Assembly: GCA_003446015.1 (NCBI GenBank)
Contig: DMBU01000193.1
Coordinates: 1 to 64,000 of the forward strand
Reading direction: 5' to 3'
DNA length: 64,000 bases
Origin: Bacteroidales bacterium
GTDB lineage: Bacteria > Bacteroidota > Bacteroidia > Bacteroidales > UBA12077
In this document: in pieces, positions 54,391 to 63,313 of the stretch
How the letters are laid out: each line of letters opens with the position of its first letter
Numbering within the stretch: position 1 is the first letter of the stretch
Position numbers and translations under genes: made by a program
Notes under the pieces: model-generated
What the model was told of the DNA's origin: nothing
The model's database searches: none
What the model saw: only the letters and a program-made list of their open reading frames with translations

Positions 54391-56022
54391 ATGATACGAC
54401 TATTTGATGAACCATTCGACAAACATTATGATATTATTATTATTGGTGGAGGAATAACCGGTGTCTCGGTTGCCTATGAAGCAGCAACCAGAGGACTAAA
54501 AGTTGCACTTTTTGAAAAAGGCGATTTTGGAGAAGCTACATCAGCGGCTACTTCCAAATTAATACATGGGGGCCTTCGTTATCTCAAAAATCTGGAATTT
54601 GGACTGGTTCGTGAATCATTATCAGAACGACGTATTTTAGAAAATATAGCCCCTAACTTTGTGTATCCAATGCCATTTATGATTCCAACCTACAGCAATT
54701 TAAAAAATAACAAAATATCATTATTTGTAGGTATGGTCTTATACGATTTGCTTTCGTTGGATAAAGCATGGACGTGGGATAAAACAAAGAAACTAAGATT
54801 CCATAAAACGATTAGCGCAAAGCGAACCCGAAGAATTGAACCTTGCATTCCTGAAAAGAAGCTAACCGGATCAAGCATTTATTACGATTGTCAAAATATA
54901 AATCCGGAACGTTTAACCTTAGGAATTTTAAATTCAGCTATTTCAAATGGTGCCAAAGCAGCAAATTACGCTAAAGTAAAATCATTTATAAAAAATAATA
55001 ATAAGGTTCATGGAGTTAAAGTTGTTGATTTATTGAGTAATACGGAACACGAGTTTACAGCTGATCTAACCATAAACTGCACCGGACCGTGGACTGATAT
55101 TGTGCTTAAATCAGCTTCGGATGAAGGAGAAGTTAATCACCATATTCGCAGATCAGAAGGGATACACGTAATTACAAAGAAACAATGTAAAAAACATGCT
55201 GTATTAATGATGACAAAAGAAGGTCGTCATGTTATGATGATTCCCTGGCGAAATCATACTTTAATTGGTACTACTGATAAGGAGTACAATGGCCATCCCG
55301 ACGAACACAAAGTTACTAAACAAAGCATACAGGAATTATTAACTGAAATTAATGCAAATTATGGTATTGAAAAGTTAAAATTTGAAGATGTACAGTTTGC
55401 TTACGGAGGTTTGCGTCCTTTAGTTGACAATCAAACAGAAGCTTCATATGAATCATCACGGAAGTATGAAATTTTCGATAATTCAAAAGATGGCTTAGAT
55501 GGATTAATCACCATCGAAGGAGGAAAGTATACTACAAGTAGAAAATTGGCAAGTTCAGCATTAGAAGTAGTTTCAAAAAAACTAAAGCGTAATCTTGGAA
55601 AATCAACCACATCTAAAAAATATTTAGTCGATTCGGATATTACAAACATGGAAAGCTTTATAAAACAATTGGTTTTAAGATATCCCTCATTTTCTGAAGC
55701 AACAATTAATTATGTAGGTCGAAATTATGGTTTACAATGCCACACCATATTTAGATTAGCAATGCACGACAAACCCTTATCAGAAGTTTTAACTGAAGAT
55801 GGCGAAATATTGGCTGAAGTTGTTTATGTTATCAGGAAAGAAATGGCCTATACTTTATCAGATATTTTTTTCCGAAGAACCGGTATAGGAACATTAGGTT
55901 ATCCTGGCGATAAAACATTCAAAAAAGTTGTTGAAACAGCAAAAGAATATTTTAAATGGGATGATCACAGAACAAAAGAAGAAATTAACAAGGTAATGCA
56001 AATTTTTAATTTACCAGAATAA
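54391..56022 (+). CDS. glpD: FAD-dependent glycerol-3-phosphate dehydrogenase
   Basis: 543 residues. The FAD-binding motif IIIIGGGITGVSVAYEAATRG opens the protein, followed by ATSAATSKLIHGGLRYL and a C-terminal DAO_C helical domain. MIPWRNHTLIGTTDKEY and YGGLRPLV belong to the substrate side. The enzyme oxidises glycerol-3-phosphate to dihydroxyacetone phosphate and passes electrons to quinone. It is 14 bases upstream of the alkyl-DHAP-synthase-like gene, and its product (DHAP) is the substrate class of that protein. Confidence 0.93.
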   Translation: MIRLFDEPFDKHYDIIIIGGGITGVSVAYEAATRGLKVALFEKGDFGEATSAATSKLIHGGLRYLKNLEFGLVRESLSERRILENIAPNFVYPMPFMIPTYSNLKNNKISLFVGMVLYDLLSLDKAWTWDKTKKLRFHKTISAKRTRRIEPCIPEKKLTGSSIYYDCQNINPERLTLGILNSAISNGAKAANYAKVKSFIKNNNKVHGVKVVDLLSNTEHEFTADLTINCTGPWTDIVLKSASDEGEVNHHIRRSEGIHVITKKQCKKHAVLMMTKEGRHVMMIPWRNHTLIGTTDKEYNGHPDEHKVTKQSIQELLTEINANYGIEKLKFEDVQFAYGGLRPLVDNQTEASYESSRKYEIFDNSKDGLDGLITIEGGKYTTSRKLASSALEVVSKKLKRNLGKSTTSKKYLVDSDITNMESFIKQLVLRYPSFSEATINYVGRNYGLQCHTIFRLAMHDKPLSEVLTEDGEILAEVVYVIRKEMAYTLSDIFFRRTGIGTLGYPGDKTFKKVVETAKEYFKWDDHRTKEEINKVMQIFNLPE

Positions 56023-56036
56023 ACTTATTTGAAATA

Positions 56037-57662
56037 ATGAAGACGTACCGCGATATATATAAATGGGGCGATAAACGAGAAACGAAAATTGATCAGGGAA
56101 CAATTAATGTTATTAAGGAAAAGTTTGGATTTACAGATAGCGAACTACAACAAACTCATTTATTAGGAAATCAAATAGTAAAGCTTGATAAAACATGCCA
56201 GATAAGTCAGAACATTATTGATCAGTTTATAAAAATTGTTGGTGAAGAAAATTTAAAGACAGATGATTTTTCCAGAGCTAATCATTCTTATGGTAAATAT
56301 TATAGGGATTTATTAAAACTTAGAAAAGAAGAAATTCCGACACCTCCTGATGCAGTTATTTACCCAAAATCAGATGAAGACATAGAAAAAATTCTTGAAA
56401 TTTGTAATAAGAATCAAATTTCAGTTACTCCCATAGGTGGTCAATCGTCTGTTACACGTGGGGTTGAAACTCCCCTGGGAGGAATAAGTCTCGATTTAAC
56501 TAAACATCTAAATAAAGTATTAGAACTTAATGAAATTAATTCAACAGTTACGGTACAATCGGGAATGTATGGTCCCGCATTCGAGGAGTATTTAAATCAA
56601 AGATCATTTTCTTGCGGGCATTTTCCACAATCTTTCGAATATTCAACTGTAGGAGGTTGGGTAGCTGCAAAGGGTGCTGGACAGGCATCTACAGGATATG
56701 GGAAAATTGAAGATATGGTTTTATCTTTAAAAGCAATTACTCCAAATGGAACAATTCATACTAAAACTTATCCTGCAAGCGCCCAGGGTTGGGACTTACA
56801 TCCTGTTTTCATTGGATCGGAAGGAACATTAGGAGTAATCACTGAAATTACTATGAAAATCCGCAATTACAGGCCCAACAATACGAAATATGCTTCTTTC
56901 ATTTTTAAGGATTTTAAATTCGCAGTAGATGCAATGCGTACCGTAATGCAAAGTGGGATAGGAGTTCCGCATTTGTTCCGAATCTCCGATCCGGAAGAAA
57001 CTGAAATAGCATTTAAAACCAAAAACTTTGATCATACTTTTGCTGATAAATTCTTAAATACACTTGGATATAAATCTGGCCATCGATGCTTAATGTTTGT
57101 TGCTGTCGAAGGAAATAAATCGTATACAAACCAGGTAATTTCGTCCATTAAGAAAATAACCAAAAGGTTTGGATCTTTTTCTTTAGGTGCCAGCCCGACA
57201 AAAAAGTGGTTAGAACAAAGGTACTCAAGTGCATATTTGCGTGATCCTTTAATGGATTTGGGAATTATGACCGATACTTTGGAAACGGCTGTTATGTGGG
57301 ATAATTTAATTCCTTTATGGACAAACGTACGAAAATATCTTAAAAGTCGTGAAAAGACAGTTGCTATGGTTCATATTTCACATGTATACGAGAACGGTGC
57401 AAATTTATATTTTACCTTTTTAAGCCCTATGAAAAAAGGAGATGAACTGAACGATTACGATGAGTATCATAAAGGAATTATTGAAACTATCATAACAAAT
57501 AATGGTTCCTTGTCGCATCATCATGGTGTGGGAAGAACATTAGCTCCATGGATGGAAAAGGAATTGGGCAAGGAAAATTTGAAATTGATGCAGGCTATTA
57601 AAAATCAATTAGATCCCAAAGGGATAATGAATCCTGGAAATACATTAGGAATAAAACCTTAA
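56037..57662 (+). CDS. Alkyl-DHAP synthase-like FAD-binding oxidase
   Basis: 541 residues. FAD_binding_4 domain: ISVTPIGGQSSVTRGVETP with GGWVAAKGAGQASTGYGK, typical of alkyldihydroxyacetone phosphate synthases (AGPS) and related vanillyl-alcohol-oxidase-family enzymes. The C-terminus carries SHHHGVGRTLAPWM with a triple His (about 494-496) and NPGNTLGI, both AGPS hallmarks. AGPS exchanges the acyl chain of acyl-DHAP for a fatty alcohol, making ether lipids. Placement between glpD and an FGGY kinase may indicate an ether-lipid or a glycerol-type catabolic role; the sequence alone does not settle it. Confidence 0.85.
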   Translation: MKTYRDIYKWGDKRETKIDQGTINVIKEKFGFTDSELQQTHLLGNQIVKLDKTCQISQNIIDQFIKIVGEENLKTDDFSRANHSYGKYYRDLLKLRKEEIPTPPDAVIYPKSDEDIEKILEICNKNQISVTPIGGQSSVTRGVETPLGGISLDLTKHLNKVLELNEINSTVTVQSGMYGPAFEEYLNQRSFSCGHFPQSFEYSTVGGWVAAKGAGQASTGYGKIEDMVLSLKAITPNGTIHTKTYPASAQGWDLHPVFIGSEGTLGVITEITMKIRNYRPNNTKYASFIFKDFKFAVDAMRTVMQSGIGVPHLFRISDPEETEIAFKTKNFDHTFADKFLNTLGYKSGHRCLMFVAVEGNKSYTNQVISSIKKITKRFGSFSLGASPTKKWLEQRYSSAYLRDPLMDLGIMTDTLETAVMWDNLIPLWTNVRKYLKSREKTVAMVHISHVYENGANLYFTFLSPMKKGDELNDYDEYHKGIIETIITNNGSLSHHHGVGRTLAPWMEKELGKENLKLMQAIKNQLDPKGIMNPGNTLGIKP

Positions 57663-57671
57663 AATATAAAT

Positions 57672-57697
57672 CCAACAGGTTTTTAAAACCTGTTAGG
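57672..57697. repeat. Palindromic repeat between the AGPS-like and kinase genes
   Basis: AACAGGTTTT and AAAACCTGTT form a perfect 10-bp dyad around one T, flanked by CC and AGG. From memory, the same AACAGGTTTTnAAAACCTGTT dyad is repeated between genes in many Bacteroidota. Here it lies 13 bases before the kinase start codon, within the presumed operon. Confidence 0.65.
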
Positions 57698-57710
57698 TTT
57701 AATTTCAAAT

Positions 57711-59285
57711 ATGAATAACAACAAGAAACAATACGTTGTAGTAATTGATGCCGGAACGCAATCGATACGTGCAGTTATAATCGATTTGCATGGAAATATC
57801 TGTGAAATTGAACGAACTGAAATAGAACCCTATTTTTCAGAACAGCCGGGTTATGCTGAGCAAGACCCAGAATATTTATGGGATAAATTATGTGAAACTA
57901 CACAGCGTTTAATTAAACATACTTCAATTGATATTACAAAAATTAACGGTTTGTCTATAACAACACAACGGGGCACACTGGTAAATCTGGATAAAAATGG
58001 AAAACCTTTGCGACCTGCCATAGTTTGGCTTGATCAGCGTAAAGCAAAAGTTGAAAAGTGGCCTAAAGGAATTATAAAAAGAGGACTTCAAATTATTAAC
58101 ATGCATGAATCGCTTGTTCATGCCATAAAAGATGGAGAATCTAATTGGATTCGGCAGAACCAACCTGAAATTTGGAAAAAAACATACAAATATGTTTTCC
58201 TTTCAGCATTTTTTAATCATCGCCTGGTTGGCAAATTTATCGATTCTGTAGGAAGCACAGTAGGATATATGCCTTTCGATTATAAAAAGCAACAATGGTC
58301 TAAACCCAATGACATTAATTCTAAATTATTTCCAATTGAGCGTGAAAAATTAGTTGATTTAGTAAAACCTTCAGAACTTTTAGGAAAAATAACCAAAGAA
58401 GCATCTAAACAAACAGGGCTGCCAGAGGGATTACCGGTAATTGCTGCTGCTGCTGATAAAGCATGCGAAGTTTTGGGTTCAGGTTGCATTACCCCCGAAA
58501 TTGCATGTTTAAGCTATGGAACTACTGCTACTGTTGAGACCGTAAATAATAAATATATTGAAGTTATCAAGTTCTTTCCATCGTATCCGAGCGCTATTCC
58601 AAATCATTACAATACTGAGATAATGATTTATCGGGGATATTGGATGATAAACTGGTTTAAAAAAGAATTTGGGCATAACGAAGTTGAACTAGCCAAACGA
58701 ACAGGAAAAACTCCTGAACAGCTTTTCGATGAGATGATTAAGGATATTCCTGCTGGATCAATGGGTTTAACACTTCAACCTTATTGGTCGCCTGGAGTGA
58801 AAATTCCTGGTATTGAAGCTAAAGGTGCTGTTATTGGCTTTGGAGATGTTCATACGCGTGCACATTTATATCGATCTATACTCGAAGGACTTACTTATGC
58901 TCTTAAAGAAGGTGCAATGCGCACTCAAAACCGAACTGGAGTTAAAATTAAAAAATTGCGCGTTTCAGGTGGTGGTTCGCAAAGTAAAAATGCAATGCAA
59001 ATGACAGCTGATATTTTTGATTTACCTGTTGAAAAACCACATACCTATGAAACATCTGCCCTTGGTGCGGCAATAAACTGTGTTGTAGGTTTAAAACTTT
59101 ATCCTGATTTTCAAACAGCCATAGATCATATGTGTAGGGTTGGGGAAGTTTATTTACCGAAGTCTGAAAATCGAGATATTTATAAAGAACTATATAATAA
59201 GGTATACAAAAAAATGTACAAGCAATTAAGACCTCTATATCACGATATCCGGAACATCACAAATTATCCAAAAAGGGAAGAATAA
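57711..59285 (+). CDS. FGGY-family carbohydrate kinase (glycerol kinase-like)
   Basis: 524 residues. The actin-like ATPase fold opens with YVVVIDAGTQSIRAVIIDLHG (phosphate 1), then LSITTQRGTLVNLDKNGKPLRPAIVWLDQR with the catalytic Asp region, ASKQTGLPEGLPVIAAAADKACEVLG and the adenosine motif RVSGGGSQSKNAMQMTADI. The carbon substrate could be glycerol, or another small polyol or sugar. With glpD 1.7 kb upstream, a glycerol or ether-lipid-glycerol pathway is plausible. It is the last gene of the cluster. Confidence 0.9.
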   Translation: MNNNKKQYVVVIDAGTQSIRAVIIDLHGNICEIERTEIEPYFSEQPGYAEQDPEYLWDKLCETTQRLIKHTSIDITKINGLSITTQRGTLVNLDKNGKPLRPAIVWLDQRKAKVEKWPKGIIKRGLQIINMHESLVHAIKDGESNWIRQNQPEIWKKTYKYVFLSAFFNHRLVGKFIDSVGSTVGYMPFDYKKQQWSKPNDINSKLFPIEREKLVDLVKPSELLGKITKEASKQTGLPEGLPVIAAAADKACEVLGSGCITPEIACLSYGTTATVETVNNKYIEVIKFFPSYPSAIPNHYNTEIMIYRGYWMINWFKKEFGHNEVELAKRTGKTPEQLFDEMIKDIPAGSMGLTLQPYWSPGVKIPGIEAKGAVIGFGDVHTRAHLYRSILEGLTYALKEGAMRTQNRTGVKIKKLRVSGGGSQSKNAMQMTADIFDLPVEKPHTYETSALGAAINCVVGLKLYPDFQTAIDHMCRVGEVYLPKSENRDIYKELYNKVYKKMYKQLRPLYHDIRNITNYPKREE

Positions 59286-59360
59286 TCTCATCCAATTCAA
59301 ATACAAAAACTTTAAACATATTTCGTGAAATTATGTTATAAAAGTGCATAAATCAGAATC

Positions 59361-60002
59361 ATGAATCAGGTATTTAATTTAGATGTATTCGTACTTGTAA
59401 TCCTAACAATAGTCTGGTGTTTCTTTCATAGTACTCTTATATCCCCTGTAATTATTAAGTTTTTAAAGAAAACCTTAGATTCTAAATTCAGGTATTATCG
59501 GATTGCTTACAACCTGTTTTCTTTAGGAACATTTATTCTGGTTTTGCAATATGAAATGACAATCAGAAAAGAAATCATTTTTGATTGGAAGGCTTATTTT
59601 GGAATTATTCGGGTTTTCTTATTTATTCTGACAATTGCTCTTTTTTATTTTGGAGCACAACGATATAGTTTCTCAGAATTTATTGGATTAAAACAACTTA
59701 ACAGGCAAAAAATAAATTTAACTATATCTCGATCGGGAGAACTGGACACGTCAGGAATTCATAAAATTATCAGACATCCTTGGTATTTAGGGACTTTGAT
59801 AATTATCTGGTTAAGAGATTTAAGTATTTCTATTATTTATATGAATATTATTCTTTCTGCATACCTGATTATAGGTGCATTATTAGAAGAAAAAAAACTG
59901 GTTAACGAATTTGGACAAGCCTATTTAAATTATAAAAAGCAGGTATCAATGCTTATTCCTTTTAAATTGCTAACAGCACCAAATTATAAAAATCAGAAGT
60001 AG
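59361..60002 (+). CDS. Isoprenylcysteine methyltransferase-like / NnrU-type membrane protein
   Basis: 213 residues with five or six membrane helices. The C-terminal part carries GIHKIIRHPWYLGTL and ALLEEKKLVNEFGQAYLNYKKQV, the R-H-P-x-Y and E-E-x-x-L-x-x-x-F-G-x-x-Y-x-x-Y motifs of the isoprenylcysteine carboxyl methyltransferase/PEMT-like superfamily, which bind S-adenosylmethionine at the membrane face. The bacterial substrates are unknown. It is monocistronic and convergent with the YccF gene. Confidence 0.85.
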   Translation: MNQVFNLDVFVLVILTIVWCFFHSTLISPVIIKFLKKTLDSKFRYYRIAYNLFSLGTFILVLQYEMTIRKEIIFDWKAYFGIIRVFLFILTIALFYFGAQRYSFSEFIGLKQLNRQKINLTISRSGELDTSGIHKIIRHPWYLGTLIIIWLRDLSISIIYMNIILSAYLIIGALLEEKKLVNEFGQAYLNYKKQVSMLIPFKLLTAPNYKNQK

Positions 60003-60014
60003 TAAAACCAGTTG

Positions 60015-60392
60015 CTATTTTTTGTAAACAATATCTCTTCCAAATGGAGTAAGAGCTAACGAGGCCAACTTGAAATGTTGATTCCCAAAAGGTATTCCAA
60101 TAATCGTTATGTATAAAATAACTCCGAAAATCAAATGTGATAATGCAATCCATATACCTCCAATAAAAATCCATAGAATATTAAATATAAGGTATAAGCA
60201 TCCGCTTGAACGATTGCTTTGTATTGTGGTTTTTCCAAAAGGCCATAAAGCCAACAATCCTAATTTAAGTGTTTGTATTCCGAATGGAATTCCAATTATG
60301 GTTACCATTAATAGAAAACTGCTAATAAAATATTCAATTGCAGTAATAATTCCTCCAAATACAAGCCATAATATGTTTCCCAGAAGTCTCAT
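60015..60392 (-). CDS. YccF-domain inner-membrane protein
   Basis: 125 residues from the ATG at 60392 (MRLLGNILWLVFGG), the standard YccF start; a longer frame to 60416 exists but adds eight residues not seen in the family. Two YccF repeats are present, each with a helix pair and the PFGxQ motif: GIPFGIQTLKLGLLALWPFG and GIPFGNQHFKLASLALTPFG. Function is unknown. It converges with the methyltransferase-like gene, 12 bases apart. Confidence 0.93.
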   Translation of the reverse strand: MRLLGNILWLVFGGIITAIEYFISSFLLMVTIIGIPFGIQTLKLGLLALWPFGKTTIQSNRSSGCLYLIFNILWIFIGGIWIALSHLIFGVILYITIIGIPFGNQHFKLASLALTPFGRDIVYKK

Positions 60393-60432
60393 TTTTTTTA
60401 TTTTAAATTTCTGCAACTAAAATTAATTAAAT

Positions 60433-60461
60433 TTTGGCATAAAAATTGAATTTTATATTTG
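60433..60461 (+). promoter_or_regulatory. Canonical Bacteroidota promoter of the DUF2807 gene
   Basis: TTTG at 60433-60436 and TATATTTG at 60454-60461 (exact TAnnTTTG) are 17 bases apart; the start codon follows 22 bases later. Confidence 0.75.
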
Positions 60462-60483
60462 CATTAATTTAAATGTTCAAGAT

Positions 60484-61212
60484 ATGATCACAAAAAGAAA
60501 TTTAATTACAGGTTTATTCATTTCATCCATGTTTTTAATATTATCATGTGACGATTTGTTTGATGAGAGAATCGAAGGGAATAATGTTGTTGTAACTAAA
60601 ATACGTTCAGTGACTTCTTTCGATGAAATAGTTTCTACAGGAAATTTTGATGTTTACTTTACAGTAGCCGATTCAACATCTCTTATTATCGAAGCTGAAG
60701 AAAATCTATTTCCATTTATCACAACCAGAGTTGGTGGGGAAAGAATCTATATTGAGACTAAAGATAACTACAGACTTGATAATAATGAACCAATAAAAAT
60801 TAGGTTAACTTCTCCAAATATAGAAGGAGTAGTACTAACTGGTTCAGGTTTTATAGTGTGCGACAGCCTTTCAGCTGATTATTTTAGTGCTGAGCTAACT
60901 GGATCAGGGAAAATTGAGTTCCTTAATATAGATGTCACCGAAGCTGATTCTGAAATATCAGGCTCAGGTGATATTACTCTCTCCGGTTCAGTCAATAGCT
61001 CTGATTTGCTTATTACTGGATCTGGTAATATCAAAACACTCGACTTATATCAAAAGTATTGTGAAGCTACAATTACTGGGTCAGGAAATATTTATACAAA
61101 TGTTGAAGATCACTTAAAAGCAGTAATTACAGGATCAGGAAATATATATTACACTGGCAATCCTATTATTGATAAAACCATAACAGGCACAGGTTCTGTT
61201 AAGAGATATTAA
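60484..61212 (+). CDS. DUF2807 (GIN-domain) adhesin-head-like lipoprotein
   Basis: 242 residues with a lipoprotein signal (lipobox LILSC). Residues about 40-240 form the DUF2807 right-handed beta-helix: SFDEIVSTGNFDVYFTVADSTSLIIEAEENL opens it, and the C-terminal part carries short repeats of the (I/L)TGSG(N/K/D)I type, five or six copies. The family occurs in Bacteroidota surface proteins and is of unknown function. It has its own canonical promoter and a strong terminator downstream, so it is a single-gene unit. Confidence 0.88.
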   Translation: MITKRNLITGLFISSMFLILSCDDLFDERIEGNNVVVTKIRSVTSFDEIVSTGNFDVYFTVADSTSLIIEAEENLFPFITTRVGGERIYIETKDNYRLDNNEPIKIRLTSPNIEGVVLTGSGFIVCDSLSADYFSAELTGSGKIEFLNIDVTEADSEISGSGDITLSGSVNSSDLLITGSGNIKTLDLYQKYCEATITGSGNIYTNVEDHLKAVITGSGNIYYTGNPIIDKTITGTGSVKRY

Positions 61213-61230
61213 ATTTATAATTAAAAACTA

Positions 61231-61265
61231 AAAAGAGAGAGCAAATTTCAGGCTCTCTCTTTTTA
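61231..61265. terminator. Bidirectional terminator after the DUF2807 gene
   Basis: AAAAGAGAGAGC pairs perfectly with GCTCTCTCTTTT (12 bp) around an 8-base loop; the stem's right side also reaches the last codons of the symporter gene on the minus strand. Confidence 0.9.
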
Positions 61266-62474
61266 TACATTTAGAATTTCACCTTCCGATTTGGCTATAA
61301 CCACAGCTCCACAACTATCACTCCATACATTGGTTGCTGTTCTGAACATGTCTAGAATTCTATCCACAGGGAGTATTAAAGCCATCATTTCAATTGGTAA
61401 ACCAAGTACTTCTAATATGATAGTAATAATAACCAAACTTGCCATAGGAACAGCAGCTGTACCTATACTTGATAACACTGCTATTATTAATACAGTTAAT
61501 TGTTCCTTAAAACCCATTTCTACTCCCTTTGCTTGAGCTATAAACATAACCACAGCTGCAATATAAATGGCGGTGCCATCCATATTAACGGTAGCGCCAA
61601 TGGGTAACGTGAAGTTTGTAATTTTATGTGAGACACCTGATTTTTCATTTGTTTCTTTCATATTTAGAGGTAATGCAGCAGCAGATGATGCTGTAGAAAA
61701 TGCAGTAATGAGTGTAGTTTTTACATTGTTGAAATGTTTATAAGGTTTTGCTTTACCAATAAAACGGGTAATTAATGGTAAGCTTATTAACGCATGTATT
61801 AATATTGCTGCGATAACAGTGATCATAAATGAACCAAGCTTTACAATCATATTACCAAAGTCATTCTGTTCTGCTACAACTTTTACTATTAATCCAAAGA
61901 TTCCAAAAGGAGCAAGCTTGATAATAAGCATTGTCATTTTCATAAACAATTCAAAGAATGCATTAAAAAAATCAGAAAGGATTGTTTTGTTCTTATTATC
62001 TACCTTACTTATAAAAACCCCAACAATAATAGCAAAGAATATAACCGATAAGAATTCATTACTTGCCATAGACTTAAAAATATTCTGAGGAACGATCTGA
62101 ATCAACATATCTGAGATACTTTGTCTTTTAAAATCCAGTGATTCATTAACCGTAATACTTGAAATATCCATTCCTACACCCGGTTTAATTAAATCTACTA
62201 ATAGTAATCCCACTGATATTGCAAGAATAGTGGTCATTAGATAATATCCTAAAGTTTTTATACCAAGTCTTCCAAAGTTTCCTTCACTTCCAATATTTGA
62301 AATCCCCGAAACAATTGAGCTTAATATTAATGGAATGACAATCATTTTAAGCATGCGTAGAAATATATCACCCATCCACGATACATAGTTAACTTGATCC
62401 TTAAAAAAAATTCCAAATACAATTGCAATGATAAATGCAATTAATATTTGCCAGTGTAATGCAACTTTTTTCAT
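61263..62474 (-). CDS. Dicarboxylate/amino acid:cation symporter (DAACS family)
   Basis: 403 residues with about eight membrane helices and two re-entrant loops. Diagnostic blocks are SSAAALPLNMKETNEKSGV (serine-rich hairpin 1), LPIGATVNMDGTAIY (NMDGT motif), LSSIGTAAVPMA (hairpin 2) and DRILDMFRTATNVWSDS in the last helix, where the Asp and Asn bind substrate and sodium or protons. Substrates are glutamate, aspartate or C4-dicarboxylates. It ends close to the shared terminator, and its upstream region is the palindrome-rich spacer. Confidence 0.93.
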   Translation of the reverse strand: MKKVALHWQILIAFIIAIVFGIFFKDQVNYVSWMGDIFLRMLKMIVIPLILSSIVSGISNIGSEGNFGRLGIKTLGYYLMTTILAISVGLLLVDLIKPGVGMDISSITVNESLDFKRQSISDMLIQIVPQNIFKSMASNEFLSVIFFAIIVGVFISKVDNKNKTILSDFFNAFFELFMKMTMLIIKLAPFGIFGLIVKVVAEQNDFGNMIVKLGSFMITVIAAILIHALISLPLITRFIGKAKPYKHFNNVKTTLITAFSTASSAAALPLNMKETNEKSGVSHKITNFTLPIGATVNMDGTAIYIAAVVMFIAQAKGVEMGFKEQLTVLIIAVLSSIGTAAVPMASLVIITIILEVLGLPIEMMALILPVDRILDMFRTATNVWSDSCGAVVIAKSEGEILNV

Positions 62475-62742
62475 TCTTGCTTATTTAATATATGAGTGCT
62501 AATGTAATAAATAGCACAAAAATTTGATTGAAAAATGGGAGTTAAGTTTAATTTAAACACAAAAATTCCTATAAAAAATACTTATCGACATTTAATTATT
62601 GGTTTGGTAAGCTACACAAGTTTTTAAATATGCAATTCTCAGAGAGATAAGTTTTGAAATAAAAACTGAGTATTTTATTTAATACAAAGTTGCTATTTAC
62701 TAAAAGAATTCAATTGTATACATTAAAAAGAATTGATTAAAT

Positions 62743-62867
62743 TTACATATGTAATTTATATATTAGATTTACAAATGTTTATATGATAAAATTTAATTTA
62801 GTTTACATATGTAGCGATGTTTTATTGATTTAATTAATGACTTATGTAAAAAGTTACAATCTGTAAC
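62743..62867. promoter_or_regulatory. Operator-like TTACA..TGTAA dyads, left cluster
   Basis: TTACATATGTAA at 62743-62754 is a perfect 12-bp palindrome; TTACATATGTA at 62803-62813 is the same core one base short. TTTACAAATGTTTA at 62768-62781 is a degenerate copy and GTTACAATCTGTAAC at 62853-62867 is a perfect dyad with one extra central base. They fit the same motif as the sites at the XRE promoter. Confidence 0.6.
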
Positions 62868-62906
62868 CGAATACCTATTCTTAATATATATATTTATCAT
62901 AATATC

Positions 62907-63137
62907 AGTATATTATATACTTTTACTTAATAATACATTTAAATTATATGCTATTTTTAATCATATATGAAGATATTAAGCGAAACTTAATAGTATATTA
63001 TGCATTATACCAGTACATTATACTATATTCATAAAGTATTACTAAATTTAATACTATATTTCGTGAAATGTTTGGAAATACAGGCTATTAACATGTAATA
63101 CTCATTACCTAATAACAGATCCAGTACCTATATATAG
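62907..63137. repeat. Array of AGTATA/TATACT palindromes
   Basis: Perfect dyads follow one another: AGTATA-TTA-TATACT at 62907-62921; TAGTATA at 62991-62997 with TATACTA at 63019-63025; AGTATT at 63035-63040 with AATACT at 63050-63055; CTATATATAG at 63128-63137. The shared AGTAT/ATACT half-site suggests a second binding-site family distinct from the TTACA..TGTAA dyads, although low complexity makes some matches likely by chance. Confidence 0.5.
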
Positions 63138-63259
63138 TATATGTTATGAAAAATGAATTAAAATAGCATAGATTTATTAATAACTGTTTTTAACTAAACT
63201 TCACCTTTTTTTATCCTTAATTTATTCACAGTTGTAAACAAAATAAATCATTCATAATA

Positions 63260-63295
63260 TTACATGTGTAAACTATATTTGTATTACATTTGTAA
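63260..63295 (+). promoter_or_regulatory. Promoter of the XRE gene flanked by two operator dyads
   Basis: TATATTTG at 63274-63281 is an exact TAnnTTTG element. TTACATGTGTAA (63260-63271) sits just upstream of it and TTACATTTGTAA (63284-63295) just downstream, centres 24 bases apart, which suits two regulator dimers blocking the promoter. The gene's ATG lies 18 bases after the second dyad. Confidence 0.75.
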
Positions 63296-63313
63296 TTATT
63301 ATTGTTTACAAAT

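Larger units (their letters stand above)
62475..63313. other. 839-bp AT-rich spacer with two palindrome families
   Basis: No protein gene. It must contain the symporter's promoter (leftward) and that of the XRE regulator (rightward). It holds a set of TTACATNTGTAA dyads and a set of AGTATA/TATACT dyads, annotated separately below. One TTATTCACA site near 63221 is one base away from a DnaA box but stands alone. Confidence 0.7.

Noticed and set aside
62475..63313. Chromosomal replication origin in the AT-rich spacer
   Set aside because: Only one DnaA-box-like site (near 63221) was found and no dnaA, gidA, parAB or similar origin neighbours are present; the palindromes fit transcription regulation better.
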